In this document: in pieces, positions 53,291 through 64,000 of the stretch | Layout of the letters: each line of letters begins with the position of its first letter | How positions within the stretch are numbered: position 1 is the stretch's first letter | From: a bacterium | GTDB lineage: Bacteria; Cyanobacteriota; Sericytochromatia; S15B-MN24; UBA4093 | Assembly (NCBI GenBank): GCA_017744355.1 | Contig: JAGIBK010000006.1 | Coordinates: forward strand, 124,001 to 188,000 | Direction: 5' to 3' | Length of the DNA stretch: 64,000 nt | The notes under the pieces: generated by a model | Database searches by the model: none | What the model saw: the letters and a program-made list of their open reading frames with translations, nothing else | Told to the model about the DNA's origin: nothing | Made by a program: the position numbers and the translations under genes

Positions 53291-54517
53291 TTACCCGACC
53301 AGGTAGTCGAGCACGCTCTGCACGATCACCTTGACCCCGACCGGCAGGGCGTCCTCGTCGATGTCGAAACTGGGATGGTGGTGGGGCTTGTCGAAGCCCT
53401 TCTCGGCGTTGTAGGAGCCGATGAGGAAGTAGCAGCCCGGCACCCTCTGCAGGAAGTAGGCCATGTCCTCGGAGCCCATGGTCTGCTCGGCCTCGACCAC
53501 CCGCTCGGTCCCCACCGCTCGCTCGGCGGCGGCGCGGACCAGCCGAGCCATCTCCCGGTCGTTGACCGTCACCGGGTACTGGTGCTTGTAGCGAAGCTCG
53601 CAGGTGGCCCCGAAGGCCGAAGCCACCCCCGAGGCGAGGGCCTCGATCCGCCGGGGCATCTCGGCGCGAAGGCGCTCGTTGAAGGTGCGGACCGTCCCGC
53701 GCATCACCGCGTCCTGGGCGATGATGTTGTGCCCCGAGCCCGCGGAGATCTGGCCCACGGTCACGACCGCCGACTCGAGCGGCGACACCATGCGGCTCAC
53801 CACGGTCTGGAGGGCCGTGACGACGTGGGCGGCGACCACCACCGCATCCACAGCCAGGTGCGGATCGGCCCCGTGGCCGCCTTGGCCCCGGACGTGGAGC
53901 TCGAACTCGTCGGCCGAGGCCATCAAGGCCCCCTCGCGCACCCCGACCAGGCCCACCGGCAGCTCGTTCCAGATGTGGAAGCCGAGCGCCGCGTCCACAT
54001 GCGGGGCCTCGAGCACCCCCTCCTCGATCATGAGATCAGCGCCGCCGGGACCCTCCTCGGCGGGCTGGAACACGAACTTGACGTTGCCGCAGAGCCTGTC
54101 GCGGTGCTCGACCAGAAAGCGGATCGCCCCCAGCAGCATGGCCATGTGGGCGTCGTGGCCGCAGGCGTGCATCACCCCGGGATTGCGCGAGACGTAAGAG
54201 TGGCTCGCCTCCTCGTGAAGGGGCAAAGCGTCGATGTCCGCCCGCACCAGGACCGTCTTGCCCGGCCGCGCCCCGCGCAAGAGGGCCACCAGGCCGGTCT
54301 TGGCGACCCCGGTCTGGACCTCGAGCCCGAGGCCGTGGAGGGCCTGGGCGATCCGGGCGGCAGTGTGGACCTCCTGGAAGCTCAGCTCCGGCCAGCGGTG
54401 GAAATCACGCCGGGTCTCGACCAGCTCCGCGGTCATGGCGCGCACCGCGTCGTCGAGCGTCGAGAGCAGCGATTGGCGATTAGCGGCGCAGGGATCCAGG
54501 AGCGGGGTGGTATCCAT
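53291..54517 (-). CDS. M20-family amidohydrolase (hippurate/IAA-amino-acid hydrolase type)
   Basis: A 408-residue metal-dependent hydrolase that cleaves N-acyl amino acids or similar amides. FHRWPELSFQE and RADIDALPLHEE open it; metal ligands sit in HACGHDAHMA, PAEEGPGGAD and a C-terminal HHHPSFDIDED. The lid/dimerisation domain is present (GQGGHGADPHLAVDAVVVAA). ATG 54517 is preceded by GGAGA; the frame upstream adds 49 non-homologous residues. It is convergent with glmM and divergent from the next gene. Confidence 0.9.
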   Translation of the reverse strand: MDTTPLLDPCAANRQSLLSTLDDAVRAMTAELVETRRDFHRWPELSFQEVHTAARIAQALHGLGLEVQTGVAKTGLVALLRGARPGKTVLVRADIDALPLHEEASHSYVSRNPGVMHACGHDAHMAMLLGAIRFLVEHRDRLCGNVKFVFQPAEEGPGGADLMIEEGVLEAPHVDAALGFHIWNELPVGLVGVREGALMASADEFELHVRGQGGHGADPHLAVDAVVVAAHVVTALQTVVSRMVSPLESAVVTVGQISAGSGHNIIAQDAVMRGTVRTFNERLRAEMPRRIEALASGVASAFGATCELRYKHQYPVTVNDREMARLVRAAAERAVGTERVVEAEQTMGSEDMAYFLQRVPGCYFLIGSYNAEKGFDKPHHHPSFDIDEDALPVGVKVIVQSVLDYLVG

Positions 54518-54685
54518 TCGGTTCTCCGGCGAGCGTAGGGACAAAGTGGCACGGGGGCCGCCTTCCATCTTACCAAAGGGCGGCAGGACGCGCAGCTCCG
54601 AGGAAGAGGCGCCTCGACCTTCCTCTCGTTTAACCCCACCAGAGGCAGGGTACTGGAAGATCATCCCCCCACGAGGAGCGCCCGG

Positions 54686-55579
54686 ATGGTCCGACGAATC
54701 TCAAGCGAGCCCGCCATCATCCGCCCGCCCGCGCGCGCGCCCCAGGCCCCGGCTCCAGCCCCGGTGCAGGCGCCCGCGGTCAAACCCGTGCCCGTCTCGC
54801 CCCCCCGCCCCGCCCAGGGCGAGAAGGCCTGGATGGCCGAGATCCTCTTCGAGGCTCAATTCGACCCCCGCTTCCAGAACGCCCACCCGGGCCCGTCGGA
54901 AACGCCCGGCGAAGCCGCGACGCGCTCCGGGGGCTTCACCCGCTCGGCTTTGCTCGAAGCGAGCCAAGAGGCCCCCGTCGGCGAGTTGCCCCGCAGCGTG
55001 GGCCAGTACCGCGCCCTGCTCGGCCGCCTCTTCGACGCGAAGGCCGAGGACGCCGTGGATGCCATGCGGGACGAGCCGGTGCTTGCGAGCATGCGCGAGG
55101 TCTGGACCCCCGGCCGCCCCGAGGTCAACCGCCGCGTGGCAGGCGAGTTCATGCGCTACTTCTTGCCCAAGCTGGGCGAAGTCTATGGCTTCAAGCCCTG
55201 CCCGGTGCAGTTCGACGACACCCTCTCGGGCGGCTACGGCGGCCTCTACGACCTGAAGCAGGACCGGATCTACCTGCCCCAGAAGACCCTCGCGGGCACC
55301 TTCGCCGATTTCGTCGACGTGCTCGCCCACGAGCAGATGCACTGCATGCAGGAGCGCCTCATCGGGCGGCTGAGCCTGTCCAAGCATGGGGTCCCGCTCA
55401 CGCCCGACGAGCGCGCGATCGCGACCTACTGGCGAAACGAGCAGCCCAAGTACCGCTCGGCCATGGCCAACGGCTCCCAGATGAGCCCCGAGACGCGCGC
55501 GCGCTACCGCGAGATCGGCCAGGAGTACCACTCCATCCAGACCGGCGCCTACATGAGCGCGCGCCTGAGCACCCCCTGA
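54686..55579 (+). CDS. Putative HExxH metalloprotein, unknown family
   Basis: A 297-residue protein not recognised. A proline/alanine-rich disordered N-terminus (about 10-45) leads to a helical region, then LAHEQMHCMQERLIG, in which H215-E216-Q-M-H219 fits the zincin HExxH pattern within a helix, preceded by FADFVDVL. A third metal ligand is not certain (Glu or His further on, such as EYHSIQTG). No signal peptide is seen. It shares the TGATG overlap with the TPR gene, so the two are translationally coupled and may interact. It could be a peptidase or a structural protein with a chance motif. Confidence 0.55.
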   Translation: MVRRISSEPAIIRPPARAPQAPAPAPVQAPAVKPVPVSPPRPAQGEKAWMAEILFEAQFDPRFQNAHPGPSETPGEAATRSGGFTRSALLEASQEAPVGELPRSVGQYRALLGRLFDAKAEDAVDAMRDEPVLASMREVWTPGRPEVNRRVAGEFMRYFLPKLGEVYGFKPCPVQFDDTLSGGYGGLYDLKQDRIYLPQKTLAGTFADFVDVLAHEQMHCMQERLIGRLSLSKHGVPLTPDERAIATYWRNEQPKYRSAMANGSQMSPETRARYREIGQEYHSIQTGAYMSARLSTP

Positions 55580-56757
55580 TGCCCATGCGCCAGTTCACCG
55601 AGTGGCTCGAAACGGCGCGCACGCGCCTGGCCGAGGACGACCCCACCGGCGCCGAGGAGGCGCTGCGCGAAGCCCTCTCCCTGGCTCCCGACGACCTGGA
55701 GGCGGGGCTCGAGCTCTGTTACCTGCTCTTCGACGAGGGGCGCCCCGACGAGGCCGTCCCCGTCCTGGAGGCCCTGCGCCTGCGCCACCCGCGCCACATG
55801 GAGGCCCTCAACAACCTCGTCTACGCCTACATGGCCGTCGAGGACCTGGAGGCCGCCGAATCGACCCTCGGGGCGATCTTCGCCTTCGATGCCGAGGATC
55901 CCGACGCCCACAACAACCTGGGCCTGCTGCGGGAGCACCGCGGGGAACCGGAGCTCGCCGCGTCGGCCTTCGAGGCGGCCATCGAGCGCAACCCCGAGCA
56001 CCCCTTCGCGTGGGCCAACCTCGCTCGGGTGCGCGAGGCCCTCGGCGACAAGCAGGGCACCATCCTCGCCCTGCGACGCGCCCTCGAACAGCAACCCGAC
56101 GCCCACGACCTGCGCGCCCAGCTCGCCCAAGCCCTGCTCGGCGTCGGCGAGGCCAAGCTCGCCGCCCACGAATTGCGGCGCCTCTTGCGCGACGAGCCGG
56201 ACGACGCCTTCGCCCACGGCGCCCTCGGCATGGCCTACCGCAAGCAGCAAGAGTGGGAGAAGGCCACGGCCTCCTTCGAGGCGGCGATCGCCCACGACCC
56301 CGACCTGCAATCCGCCTGGTTCTACCTGGCCATGACCCTCGCCGATCGCGGCCGCCACGACGCGGCGATCGCCACCTACCGCAACCTCCTGGCGCGCTGG
56401 CCCCACGACGCCGAGGCCCGCAACAACCTGGGCTTCTTACTCAGCCGCCGGGGCGAGTTCGCCGAGGCCCTCTGGGAAATCCAGCAGGCCCTCAGGCTGG
56501 AGCCGGACCTGCCGGTGGCCTTCCTCAACCTGGGCAACGTGCTGCGCCTCAAGGGCGACCTGGAAGGGGCGATCGCCCAGCTCGAACGAGCCGTCGAGCG
56601 CCTGCCGGACCACGGCGAGGCCCACTTCAACCTGGCCCTGATGCTCGCCGAGACCGGCCGGATCGAGCGTGCCCGCTTCCACTGCAAGCGCTGCCTCAGC
56701 CTCAACCTGCGCGACGAGGCGGCCCTGTCCCTGATGCGGAGCCTGCGGAGCCGCTAG
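55579..56757 (+). CDS. TPR-repeat protein
   Basis: A 392-residue protein made of about ten 34-residue TPR helix pairs (for example ALNNLVYAYMAVEDLEAAES, AHNNLGLLREHRGEPELAAS, AFLNLGNVLRLKGDLEGAIA). Such repeats are scaffolds for protein-protein contacts; no catalytic domain or signal peptide is seen. ATG overlaps the previous TGA by one base, so it is probably made together with the HExxH protein. Confidence 0.85.
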   Translation: MPMRQFTEWLETARTRLAEDDPTGAEEALREALSLAPDDLEAGLELCYLLFDEGRPDEAVPVLEALRLRHPRHMEALNNLVYAYMAVEDLEAAESTLGAIFAFDAEDPDAHNNLGLLREHRGEPELAASAFEAAIERNPEHPFAWANLARVREALGDKQGTILALRRALEQQPDAHDLRAQLAQALLGVGEAKLAAHELRRLLRDEPDDAFAHGALGMAYRKQQEWEKATASFEAAIAHDPDLQSAWFYLAMTLADRGRHDAAIATYRNLLARWPHDAEARNNLGFLLSRRGEFAEALWEIQQALRLEPDLPVAFLNLGNVLRLKGDLEGAIAQLERAVERLPDHGEAHFNLALMLAETGRIERARFHCKRCLSLNLRDEAALSLMRSLRSR

Positions 56758-56875
56758 CAAGCCCCTCTTCCCGAAAGCCCCAAGACGGGCTTGCCGAACC
56801 GCTTCAAGCGATCGACAATTCAAGAGATACTCCCGCCTCCTTTCATCCTCGTCTTCAACGTCGCAGGAGGGCCCC

Positions 56876-58081
56876 TTGTCCACCCCCATCCACCCGTTGC
56901 GCCAGGCGAGCTTGGCGCTCTCGGCCCTCGCCGCCCTTTGGGGCGCTCTCGCCCTGCCGGTGCAGGCCGCCGAGCCCTGGTACGCCCTCAAGGTCAGCGC
57001 CGAATTGGGCAACCAGCCGCGCGCCGATCTGGCGGGCGGCATCGCGACCGCGCTCGGCCTGGCGCAGACCCAGCTCAGCGGCAGCCTGCCCGTCGTCGAG
57101 CTACGGCTGGGCCAGAGCTTCACCAGCACCATCGACGCCGAGTTCTCGGCGGCCCTGCGCCAGCGCATCGACCAGCCGCTCGCCAACCCCGACCTCTACC
57201 AGGCCTACCAGGACCGCCTCAAGTGGAGCCAGGGCGGCGGGGTCGGCCTCAACCCCCTCTACACCGCCCAGATCGAGGACGCCTTCGTCGCCATCCACGA
57301 CCCCGAGCGCAACGGCGAGCTCAAGGTGGGCCAGTTCCTGGTGCCCTTCGGCATCACCGACTACCTGAGCATCTCGCCGCCCGTAGCGGTCTCGCCCGTC
57401 GACACCCCCATGGCCCAGGCCCTCTCGACGCTCGGCACCGGGGTCTACCAGGGCTCGGGCATCCGCTGGCGGGACGTGGGGGCGGTGCTCAGCAGCAACG
57501 CGGGCGGCTTCCCCTACACCGTCGGCCTCTTCAACGGGGCAGGGCCCAATCGCCTCGACGACAACGGCGAAAAGGACTACTTCGCCCGCCTCGACTGGGC
57601 GGCGACCCCCACCGACCGCATCGGCGTCAGCGGCATGTGGGGCCAGGACCAGGTCTTCCCCCGCGGCTTCTCCGACCCGGGCGTCACCGTCGGCCGCCGG
57701 CGCTACGGCGTCCACTGGCAGTTCCAGGCCGCCGAGGCCACGGTGCGTGGCGAATGGACCCGGGACCAGCGCCTCAGCCTCGACCCCGAGCCCCGCGACG
57801 GGTACGCCCTCGAAGCGAGCCAGGCCATGGGGGGCGGCAACGTCTTCTACGTAGGCTACAGCCAGTTCTTCGACCCCAACGCCCTGCCCGGCCGCGGCTA
57901 CCTGGTGCGCGAAAGCGTCGTAGGCGACATCCACCCGCTCTTGCCGGGCGTCTCCCTGAGGCTCGAAGCCCTCTACCGCTGGGAGACCTCGGGCAGCCTT
58001 TCCGAGCACTATGGCCGCTACCTGGCCTCGGTCGAGGCCCAGCTCGGCGGCAAGCCCGCCCCCGAAAAAAATTCACGCTAA
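56876..58081 (+). CDS. Outer-membrane beta-barrel porin, OprP/phosphate-selective-like
   Basis: A 401-residue exported protein. A signal peptide (SLALSALAALWGALALPVQA, cleavage after QAA) is followed by alternating hydrophobic/polar beta strands and IHDPERNGELKVGQFLVPFG then ITDYLSISPP, a motif I associate with phosphate-selective porin-like proteins. No C-terminal Phe typical of proteobacterial porins (ends KNSR), so assembly may differ. It starts with TTG, 5 bases after AGGAGG. It shows the host has an outer membrane. Confidence 0.75.
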   Translation: MSTPIHPLRQASLALSALAALWGALALPVQAAEPWYALKVSAELGNQPRADLAGGIATALGLAQTQLSGSLPVVELRLGQSFTSTIDAEFSAALRQRIDQPLANPDLYQAYQDRLKWSQGGGVGLNPLYTAQIEDAFVAIHDPERNGELKVGQFLVPFGITDYLSISPPVAVSPVDTPMAQALSTLGTGVYQGSGIRWRDVGAVLSSNAGGFPYTVGLFNGAGPNRLDDNGEKDYFARLDWAATPTDRIGVSGMWGQDQVFPRGFSDPGVTVGRRRYGVHWQFQAAEATVRGEWTRDQRLSLDPEPRDGYALEASQAMGGGNVFYVGYSQFFDPNALPGRGYLVRESVVGDIHPLLPGVSLRLEALYRWETSGSLSEHYGRYLASVEAQLGGKPAPEKNSR

Positions 58082-58112
58082 CATCACGCGAACGTGTAAA
58101 CTGGGAGCAGCC

Positions 58113-58733
58113 ATGTCCATACCAGAGGTTCCCCTCGTGACCCGATCGATCCAAGAAGCCCGCGTCGTCCTCGCCTCCGCCTCACCCAGGCGCTCGGAAC
58201 TGCTCACCCAGGCAGGGATCCCCTTCGTCGTCGACCCGAGCGACATCCCCGAAGTCCCCGAGCCCGATTGGGACCCCTGCGAGCTCGCCACGCGGCTCGC
58301 CGCCCGCAAGGCGGTCGACGTGGCCAACCGTCACCCGGACGCCGACCTGATCATCGGGGCCGACACGGTCGTGGTCGTGGACCAGGAAGTGTTCGGCAAG
58401 CCCAAGGACGACGAGGACGCCGTGCGCATGCTCAAGCGCCTCTCGGGGCGCGCCCATGCGGTGGTGACTGGCTGGAGCCTGGTCGATCCCAAGCGCGACC
58501 ACGCCATGAGCGAGTTCACCAGCAGCCGCGTCTTCTTCGCCGACCTCGACGAAGAGACGATCCGGCGCTACGTGGCCACCGGCGAGCCCAAGGACAAGGC
58601 GGGCGCCTACGCCATCCAGGGCAAGGCAGGCCTGTTCGTTCAAGCGATCGAGGGAGACTACACGAACATCGTGGGGCTTCCGATCGCAGCCATCGGTCAA
58701 GCCTTGCGGCAATTCGGCTGGCACGTTATATAG
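58113..58733 (+). CDS. maf: Maf-family nucleotide pyrophosphatase
   Basis: A 206-residue house-cleaning enzyme (dTTP/UTP pyrophosphatase type). VVLASASPRRSELLTQAGI is the family N-terminus; IIGADTVVVVDQEVFGKPKD contains the catalytic Asp; GYAIQGKAGLFV-like AGAYAIQGKAGLFVQAIEGD follows and the end NIVGLPI is standard. GGGAG precedes ATG 58113. It begins the maf-radC-mreBCD cluster, with radC 3 bp after its stop. Confidence 0.94.
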   Translation: MSIPEVPLVTRSIQEARVVLASASPRRSELLTQAGIPFVVDPSDIPEVPEPDWDPCELATRLAARKAVDVANRHPDADLIIGADTVVVVDQEVFGKPKDDEDAVRMLKRLSGRAHAVVTGWSLVDPKRDHAMSEFTSSRVFFADLDEETIRRYVATGEPKDKAGAYAIQGKAGLFVQAIEGDYTNIVGLPIAAIGQALRQFGWHVI

Positions 58734-58736
58734 ATC

Positions 58737-60546
<1,810 letters not shown>

Positions 60547-60552
60547 GACCCC

Positions 60553-61365
60553 ATGCCCCTGCTCAAGCGCCTTCCCGCCCGCGAAATCGGCTTCGTCGTG
60601 GCCCTCTTCGGGGCCGCGGCCTTTGTCGGCTGGGCGGCAGGCCGCACCACCGTCCTGACCGAGATGCTGAGACCCGGCTGGGTGCTCACCCAGTCCGTGG
60701 TCGGCTCGCTCAAGGGCGGGGCCACCTACTTCCAGGACCTGGATCGCCTCAAGCGCGAGAACGCCGAGCTGCACGCCCGGCTCTCCAAGGTCGAGATCGA
60801 GCTTGCGAGCAAGCTTGAGGTCGAGAGCGAGAACCGTCGCCTCGGCCAGCTCCTCGCCCTCTCGCAGACGACCCAGACCAAGGGGATCGCCGCCCACGTG
60901 ATCGCCCGCTCACCCAACAACTGGCAGCAGCGCCTGGTCATCGACCGGGGCAGCGATGCCGGGATCGGGGTCGACTCGGTCGTGCTCATCCCGCGCGGGG
61001 TCATCGGGCGCGTGCTCAAGGTCAGCCCCAACAGCGCCGTCGTGCGCCTCTTGACCGACCCCGGCCAGACGGTGGGCATCGTCAACCAGCGATCGCGCAC
61101 CCCCGGGGTGGTGCTCGGCGAAGGCAACACCAACCTGATGCTCCAGTACCTGCCGCAGCAGGCGGACTTCCGTGTCGGCGACGCCGTGCTCACCTCGGGC
61201 CTCGGCGGGGTCTACCCCAAGGGCCTCAGCGTCGGCCGCGTCACCCGCGTCGAGCAGGCCCCCAACGCCATCACCCCCAAGGTCACCATCGTCCTCAACA
61301 CCGACCTGGACCGGGTCGAAGAGGTCCTGGTGCTGCCCCCATTGGCCACCGATCCGAGGCTCTAG
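60553..61365 (+). CDS. mreC: Rod-shape protein MreC
   Basis: A 270-residue inner-membrane protein. One N-terminal TM (about 12-30), a coiled coil (about 60-95, LKRENAELHARLSKVEIELA) and a periplasmic beta-barrel domain with RSPNNWQQRLVIDRGSDAGI and SGLGGVYPKGLSVGRV. It bridges MreB filaments to PBP2. It starts 6 bp after mreB and its stop abuts the mreD start. Confidence 0.94.
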   Translation: MPLLKRLPAREIGFVVALFGAAAFVGWAAGRTTVLTEMLRPGWVLTQSVVGSLKGGATYFQDLDRLKRENAELHARLSKVEIELASKLEVESENRRLGQLLALSQTTQTKGIAAHVIARSPNNWQQRLVIDRGSDAGIGVDSVVLIPRGVIGRVLKVSPNSAVVRLLTDPGQTVGIVNQRSRTPGVVLGEGNTNLMLQYLPQQADFRVGDAVLTSGLGGVYPKGLSVGRVTRVEQAPNAITPKVTIVLNTDLDRVEEVLVLPPLATDPRL

Positions 61366-61872
61366 ATGCGCATCCTGCTGGCTGTCTTCTGCCTGCTCAT
61401 GAGCCTCGGCCTCCAGGCCTCCCCGCTCAACCACCTCTTGCCCGTCCGGCTCGACCCGGTCCTCCTGGTGGTGGTCGCCTGGAGCGTCAGCACCGGCGCG
61501 CGCGAGGGCGCCCTCTTCGGGCTCGCGGCCGGCGCCTGCCAGGACCTGCTTATCGGCGATGGGCTGCTCTTTACCCTGCCCAAGCTCGCCGTCGGCCTCT
61601 TGGCCGGTAGCCTCAAGCCCATCCTGTACTACCGGCAGGCCTTCATCGTCCTGCCCCTGGTCATCGCCTGCACCGTGCTCCAGGAGGCCCTCGTCATGGT
61701 CGGCTTCGGCCTGACGGGCCGCGGCTGGCTGGTACAGCACCTGGGCACCATCCTTTTGCCCGAGTCCCTGGGCAACGCGATCATCGCCTGGCCCGTCTAC
61801 CACGCGCTGCGGCTCGCCCTCAAGCTCACCCAGGACCGCTGGGGCATGCGCGCCGAGAGCCTGGGCGGATGA
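61366..61872 (+). CDS. mreD: Rod-shape protein MreD
   Basis: A 168-residue membrane protein with about five hydrophobic segments and the MreD blocks DPVLLVVVAWSVSTGAREGA, GLAAGACQDLLIGDGLLFT and LPESLGNAIIAWPVYHALRL. It joins MreC and PBP2 at the membrane. It overlaps mrdA by 4 bp (ATGA). Confidence 0.9.
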   Translation: MRILLAVFCLLMSLGLQASPLNHLLPVRLDPVLLVVVAWSVSTGAREGALFGLAAGACQDLLIGDGLLFTLPKLAVGLLAGSLKPILYYRQAFIVLPLVIACTVLQEALVMVGFGLTGRGWLVQHLGTILLPESLGNAIIAWPVYHALRLALKLTQDRWGMRAESLGG

Positions 61873-63677
61873 ACCAGACCCGCGTACGCTTCTTCGCCTT
61901 CGCCGGCGTCATCGCCCTGGTCTGCGCGATCCTCATGGGCCGCCTGGTCCAGCTCCAGATCGTGCGCAACGAGACCTTCTCGGAGCGCGCCGACGGCAAC
62001 CGCCTGCGCATCATCCTCCAGCCCGCCCCGCGCGGGGTGATCCGCGATCGCAACGGCGCCGTCCTGGCCACCAGCCGCCTCTCGTACGCCGTCACCCTCT
62101 ACCCGCTCAAGCTGACCAAGGAGCAGACCGACGAGGTCATCCAGCGCCTCGGCAAGCTGCTCGACATGTCCCCTGCCGAGATCCGCGCCAAGTGGAAGCG
62201 CCCCGGCAACGTGGCCCGGCCCGTGCGCCTGATGCAGGACGTGGACGCGCAGACCATCGCCATCATCGCCGAGAACCAGCTCCAACTGCCGGGCGTGAGC
62301 ATCGAGCCCTTGACCATCCGCTACTACCCCCGGGGCAACTTCCTGTCGCATGTCCTGGGCTACACCGGCGAGATCACGGACAAGGAGCTGGAAAATCTCA
62401 GTGATCAAGGTTACCGAGCAGGTGATATAATCGGGAAGACCGGCGTCGAGAAGGTTTTCGACGCCGAGCTCCGCGGAACGCCAGGTCGTCAGCAGATCGA
62501 AGTGGACGCCCGCGGCAAGCCGGTGCGGATCCTGGCCTCGGTGCCCCCGGTGCCCGGCAAGGATCTGACGCTGACCATCGACGCGAAGGTGCAGGAGGTG
62601 GCCGAGAAGTCCCTGGCGGGGCATCGCGGCGCGGCTGTGGCCCTCGACCCCAACACGGGCGAGGTCCTGGCGATGGCTTCAGCACCGAGCTTCGATCCCA
62701 ACTGGTTCGCAGGGCGGATCTCGCCGGCCTTGTGGCGGCAGTTGAGCGACGGGACCCAGCGCCCGATGATCAACCGCGCCATCAGCAGCAAGTACCCGCC
62801 CGGGTCCATCTTCAAGATCGTCCCCCACGTGGCGGCCTTGGAGGAGGGCTTCGCCAACGCCAACTCGCGCTGGCGCTCGACCGGCGAGTTCTACGTGGGC
62901 TCGCGGCTGTTCCGGGACTGGAAGAAGGGCGGCTTCGGGATCGTCGATCTCAAGAAGGCCATGGTCCAGTCCATCGACACGGTCTACTACGAGCTGGGGC
63001 TCAAGATGGGCGCCGACCGCATGGCCCGCTACGCGCGAGCCCTGGGGCTCGGGCGCCAGACCGGCATCGTCCTGCCGCACGAGGTCAAGGGACTCATCCC
63101 CGACCCCAAGTGGAAGAAAGAGGCGTACCGCGAGAAGTGGTACGACGGCGAGTCGGTCAACATGTCCATCGGCCAGGGCTACGTCCTGCTCACGCCGATC
63201 CAGGCGGCGGTCATGATTTCGACGGTCGCCAACAACGGCCACGTCCTGCGCCCCAAGCTCGTCCGTCCTGCGGCCGAGCAAGAGCGCAAGGACGACCCGC
63301 CACCCGACGAGGGGGTCCACCCGACCTCCTGGAAGGCGGAGACCTGGCGCCACCTGCACCAGTCGCTGGCCGAGACGGTCTCGGCCGGCACGGGCGGCGC
63401 GGCGCGAATCCCGGGTTTCCCCGCGGCGGGCAAGACCGGGTCGGCGCAGTCGGCCAACGGGGAGAAGTTCAAGACGCACGGGTGGTTCGTCTGCTACGCC
63501 CCCGTCGACAAGCCCCGGGTCGCCATCTCGGTGATCCTGGAGCAGGCGGGACACGGCGGCTCCATGGCCGCCCCGGTGGCGGGCAAGATGATGCGGCGCT
63601 TCTTCGGGGTGCCGGACCCGTCGATGGCCACCGAATCGGCCAAGCCCGCCCCGCCGGCGGGCTACGTGGGAGACTAG
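61869..63677 (+). CDS. mrdA: Penicillin-binding protein 2 (elongasome transpeptidase)
   Basis: A 602-residue bitopic D,D-transpeptidase. N-terminal TM (FFAFAGVIALVCAILMGRLV), a dimerisation domain with RGVIRDRNGAVLATS, and the transpeptidase domain with active-site S313-x-x-K316 in PPGSIFK and KTGSAQS (K522). It crosslinks side-wall peptidoglycan with MreBCD. Slightly shorter than the E. coli protein (633). It overlaps mreD by ATGA. Confidence 0.95.
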   Translation: MNQTRVRFFAFAGVIALVCAILMGRLVQLQIVRNETFSERADGNRLRIILQPAPRGVIRDRNGAVLATSRLSYAVTLYPLKLTKEQTDEVIQRLGKLLDMSPAEIRAKWKRPGNVARPVRLMQDVDAQTIAIIAENQLQLPGVSIEPLTIRYYPRGNFLSHVLGYTGEITDKELENLSDQGYRAGDIIGKTGVEKVFDAELRGTPGRQQIEVDARGKPVRILASVPPVPGKDLTLTIDAKVQEVAEKSLAGHRGAAVALDPNTGEVLAMASAPSFDPNWFAGRISPALWRQLSDGTQRPMINRAISSKYPPGSIFKIVPHVAALEEGFANANSRWRSTGEFYVGSRLFRDWKKGGFGIVDLKKAMVQSIDTVYYELGLKMGADRMARYARALGLGRQTGIVLPHEVKGLIPDPKWKKEAYREKWYDGESVNMSIGQGYVLLTPIQAAVMISTVANNGHVLRPKLVRPAAEQERKDDPPPDEGVHPTSWKAETWRHLHQSLAETVSAGTGGAARIPGFPAAGKTGSAQSANGEKFKTHGWFVCYAPVDKPRVAISVILEQAGHGGSMAAPVAGKMMRRFFGVPDPSMATESAKPAPPAGYVGD

Positions 63678-63711
63678 GCGCGACGCGCCACAGGGTAAGG
63701 AGAAGGGGACG

Positions 63712-64000
63712 TTGGATAACATCTCGGTCAAGGGCTGGAAGAACGGCGTGCTGGTCGTCGTCTCGCCCGTCGCTGCGTGGGACGAGGCCGTCCAGCAGCT
63801 CGAAGACAAGCTCAAAGAGGCCCAGGACTTCTGGAAGGGCGCGCAGACCACCCTCGACATGGGCGATCGCGCCGTGGCCCAGGACGACCTGGAGGGCCTC
63901 TTGGGCCTGATGCGCGGCGACTACGGCCTGGTGCCGACCGCCGTGGTCACGACCGCCGACGAGACCAAGCAGGCAGCAGGCCAGCTCGGCCTCGAGGCCC
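63712..64000 (+). CDS. minC: Septum-site inhibitor MinC, N-terminal part
   Basis: Partial: about 96 residues to the window edge. SVKGWKNGVLVVVSPVAAWD and LKEAQDFWKGAQTTLDMGDR match the N-terminal FtsZ-inhibiting domain of MinC. It starts with TTG 63712 after AAGGAGAAGGGG. In other maf-radC-mre clusters minC is followed by minD, expected just beyond this window. Confidence 0.85.
   Translation, partial: MDNISVKGWKNGVLVVVSPVAAWDEAVQQLEDKLKEAQDFWKGAQTTLDMGDRAVAQDDLEGLLGLMRGDYGLVPTAVVTTADETKQAAGQLGLEA

Overview
The window is a high-GC chromosomal segment from a diderm (Gram-negative) bacterium. A signal-peptide-bearing outer-membrane porin (56876-58081) and several Wzm/Wzt and lipid-linked glycan genes point to an outer membrane. 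The right end carries maf-radC-mreB-mreC-mreD-mrdA-minC, an order better known from Firmicutes and other non-proteobacterial lineages. This mix, with a GH57 amylase-like protein and a Bacillus/cyanobacterial-type LexA-like box, would fit a non-photosynthetic relative of Cyanobacteria such as Sericytochromatia. That placement is inference, not proof.

Layout: (1) 1-9600, housekeeping/accessory genes: SDR, DUF4287 and DUF962 proteins, an MFS transporter coupled to a sensor histidine kinase, an ADP-ribosylglycohydrolase-fold protein, a FUSC-type exporter and an ATP-grasp enzyme ending in a perfect intrinsic terminator. (2) 9698-18086, a mosaic defence island. It holds two inverted remnants of one IS3-like element, an AT-rich two-gene Kiwa system (kwaA-kwaB) with a LexA-like box inside its promoter, three decayed transposase fragments, a RecQ-helicase/phosphoribosyltransferase gene coupled to a DprA-like gene (PsyrTA-like), the tail of a decayed type I specificity subunit (hsdS), and a truncated tyrosine integrase 212 bp from an intact tRNA-Arg(CCT). 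(3) 18202-21600, a GH57 glycosidase divergent from a secreted metallophosphoesterase. (4) 21623-53221, a very large surface-polysaccharide region: dTDP-sugar genes (rmlD, rmlA, rmlB), UDP-sugar genes (ugd, uxs, galE), a Wzm/Wzt ABC exporter, about ten glycosyltransferases, a polyprenyl-phosphate sugar-1-phosphate transferase, GtrA and UPF0104 membrane proteins, and glmM. (5) 53291-58081, an M20 amidohydrolase, a putative HExxH protein, a TPR protein and a porin. (6) 58113-64000, the cell-shape and division cluster, running off the right edge inside minC.

How they work together: regions 4 and 6 build the envelope (activated sugars, lipid-linked assembly, ABC export, MreBCD/PBP2 elongation, MinC placement). 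Region 2 is the accessory insert. The Kiwa genes are strikingly AT-rich (21 G/C in the 60 bases 10201-10260) while the RecQ/DprA pair is near host composition (37 of 60 in 15001-15060), so the two defence modules probably arrived separately. No CRISPR array or rRNA was seen; one tRNA was found.
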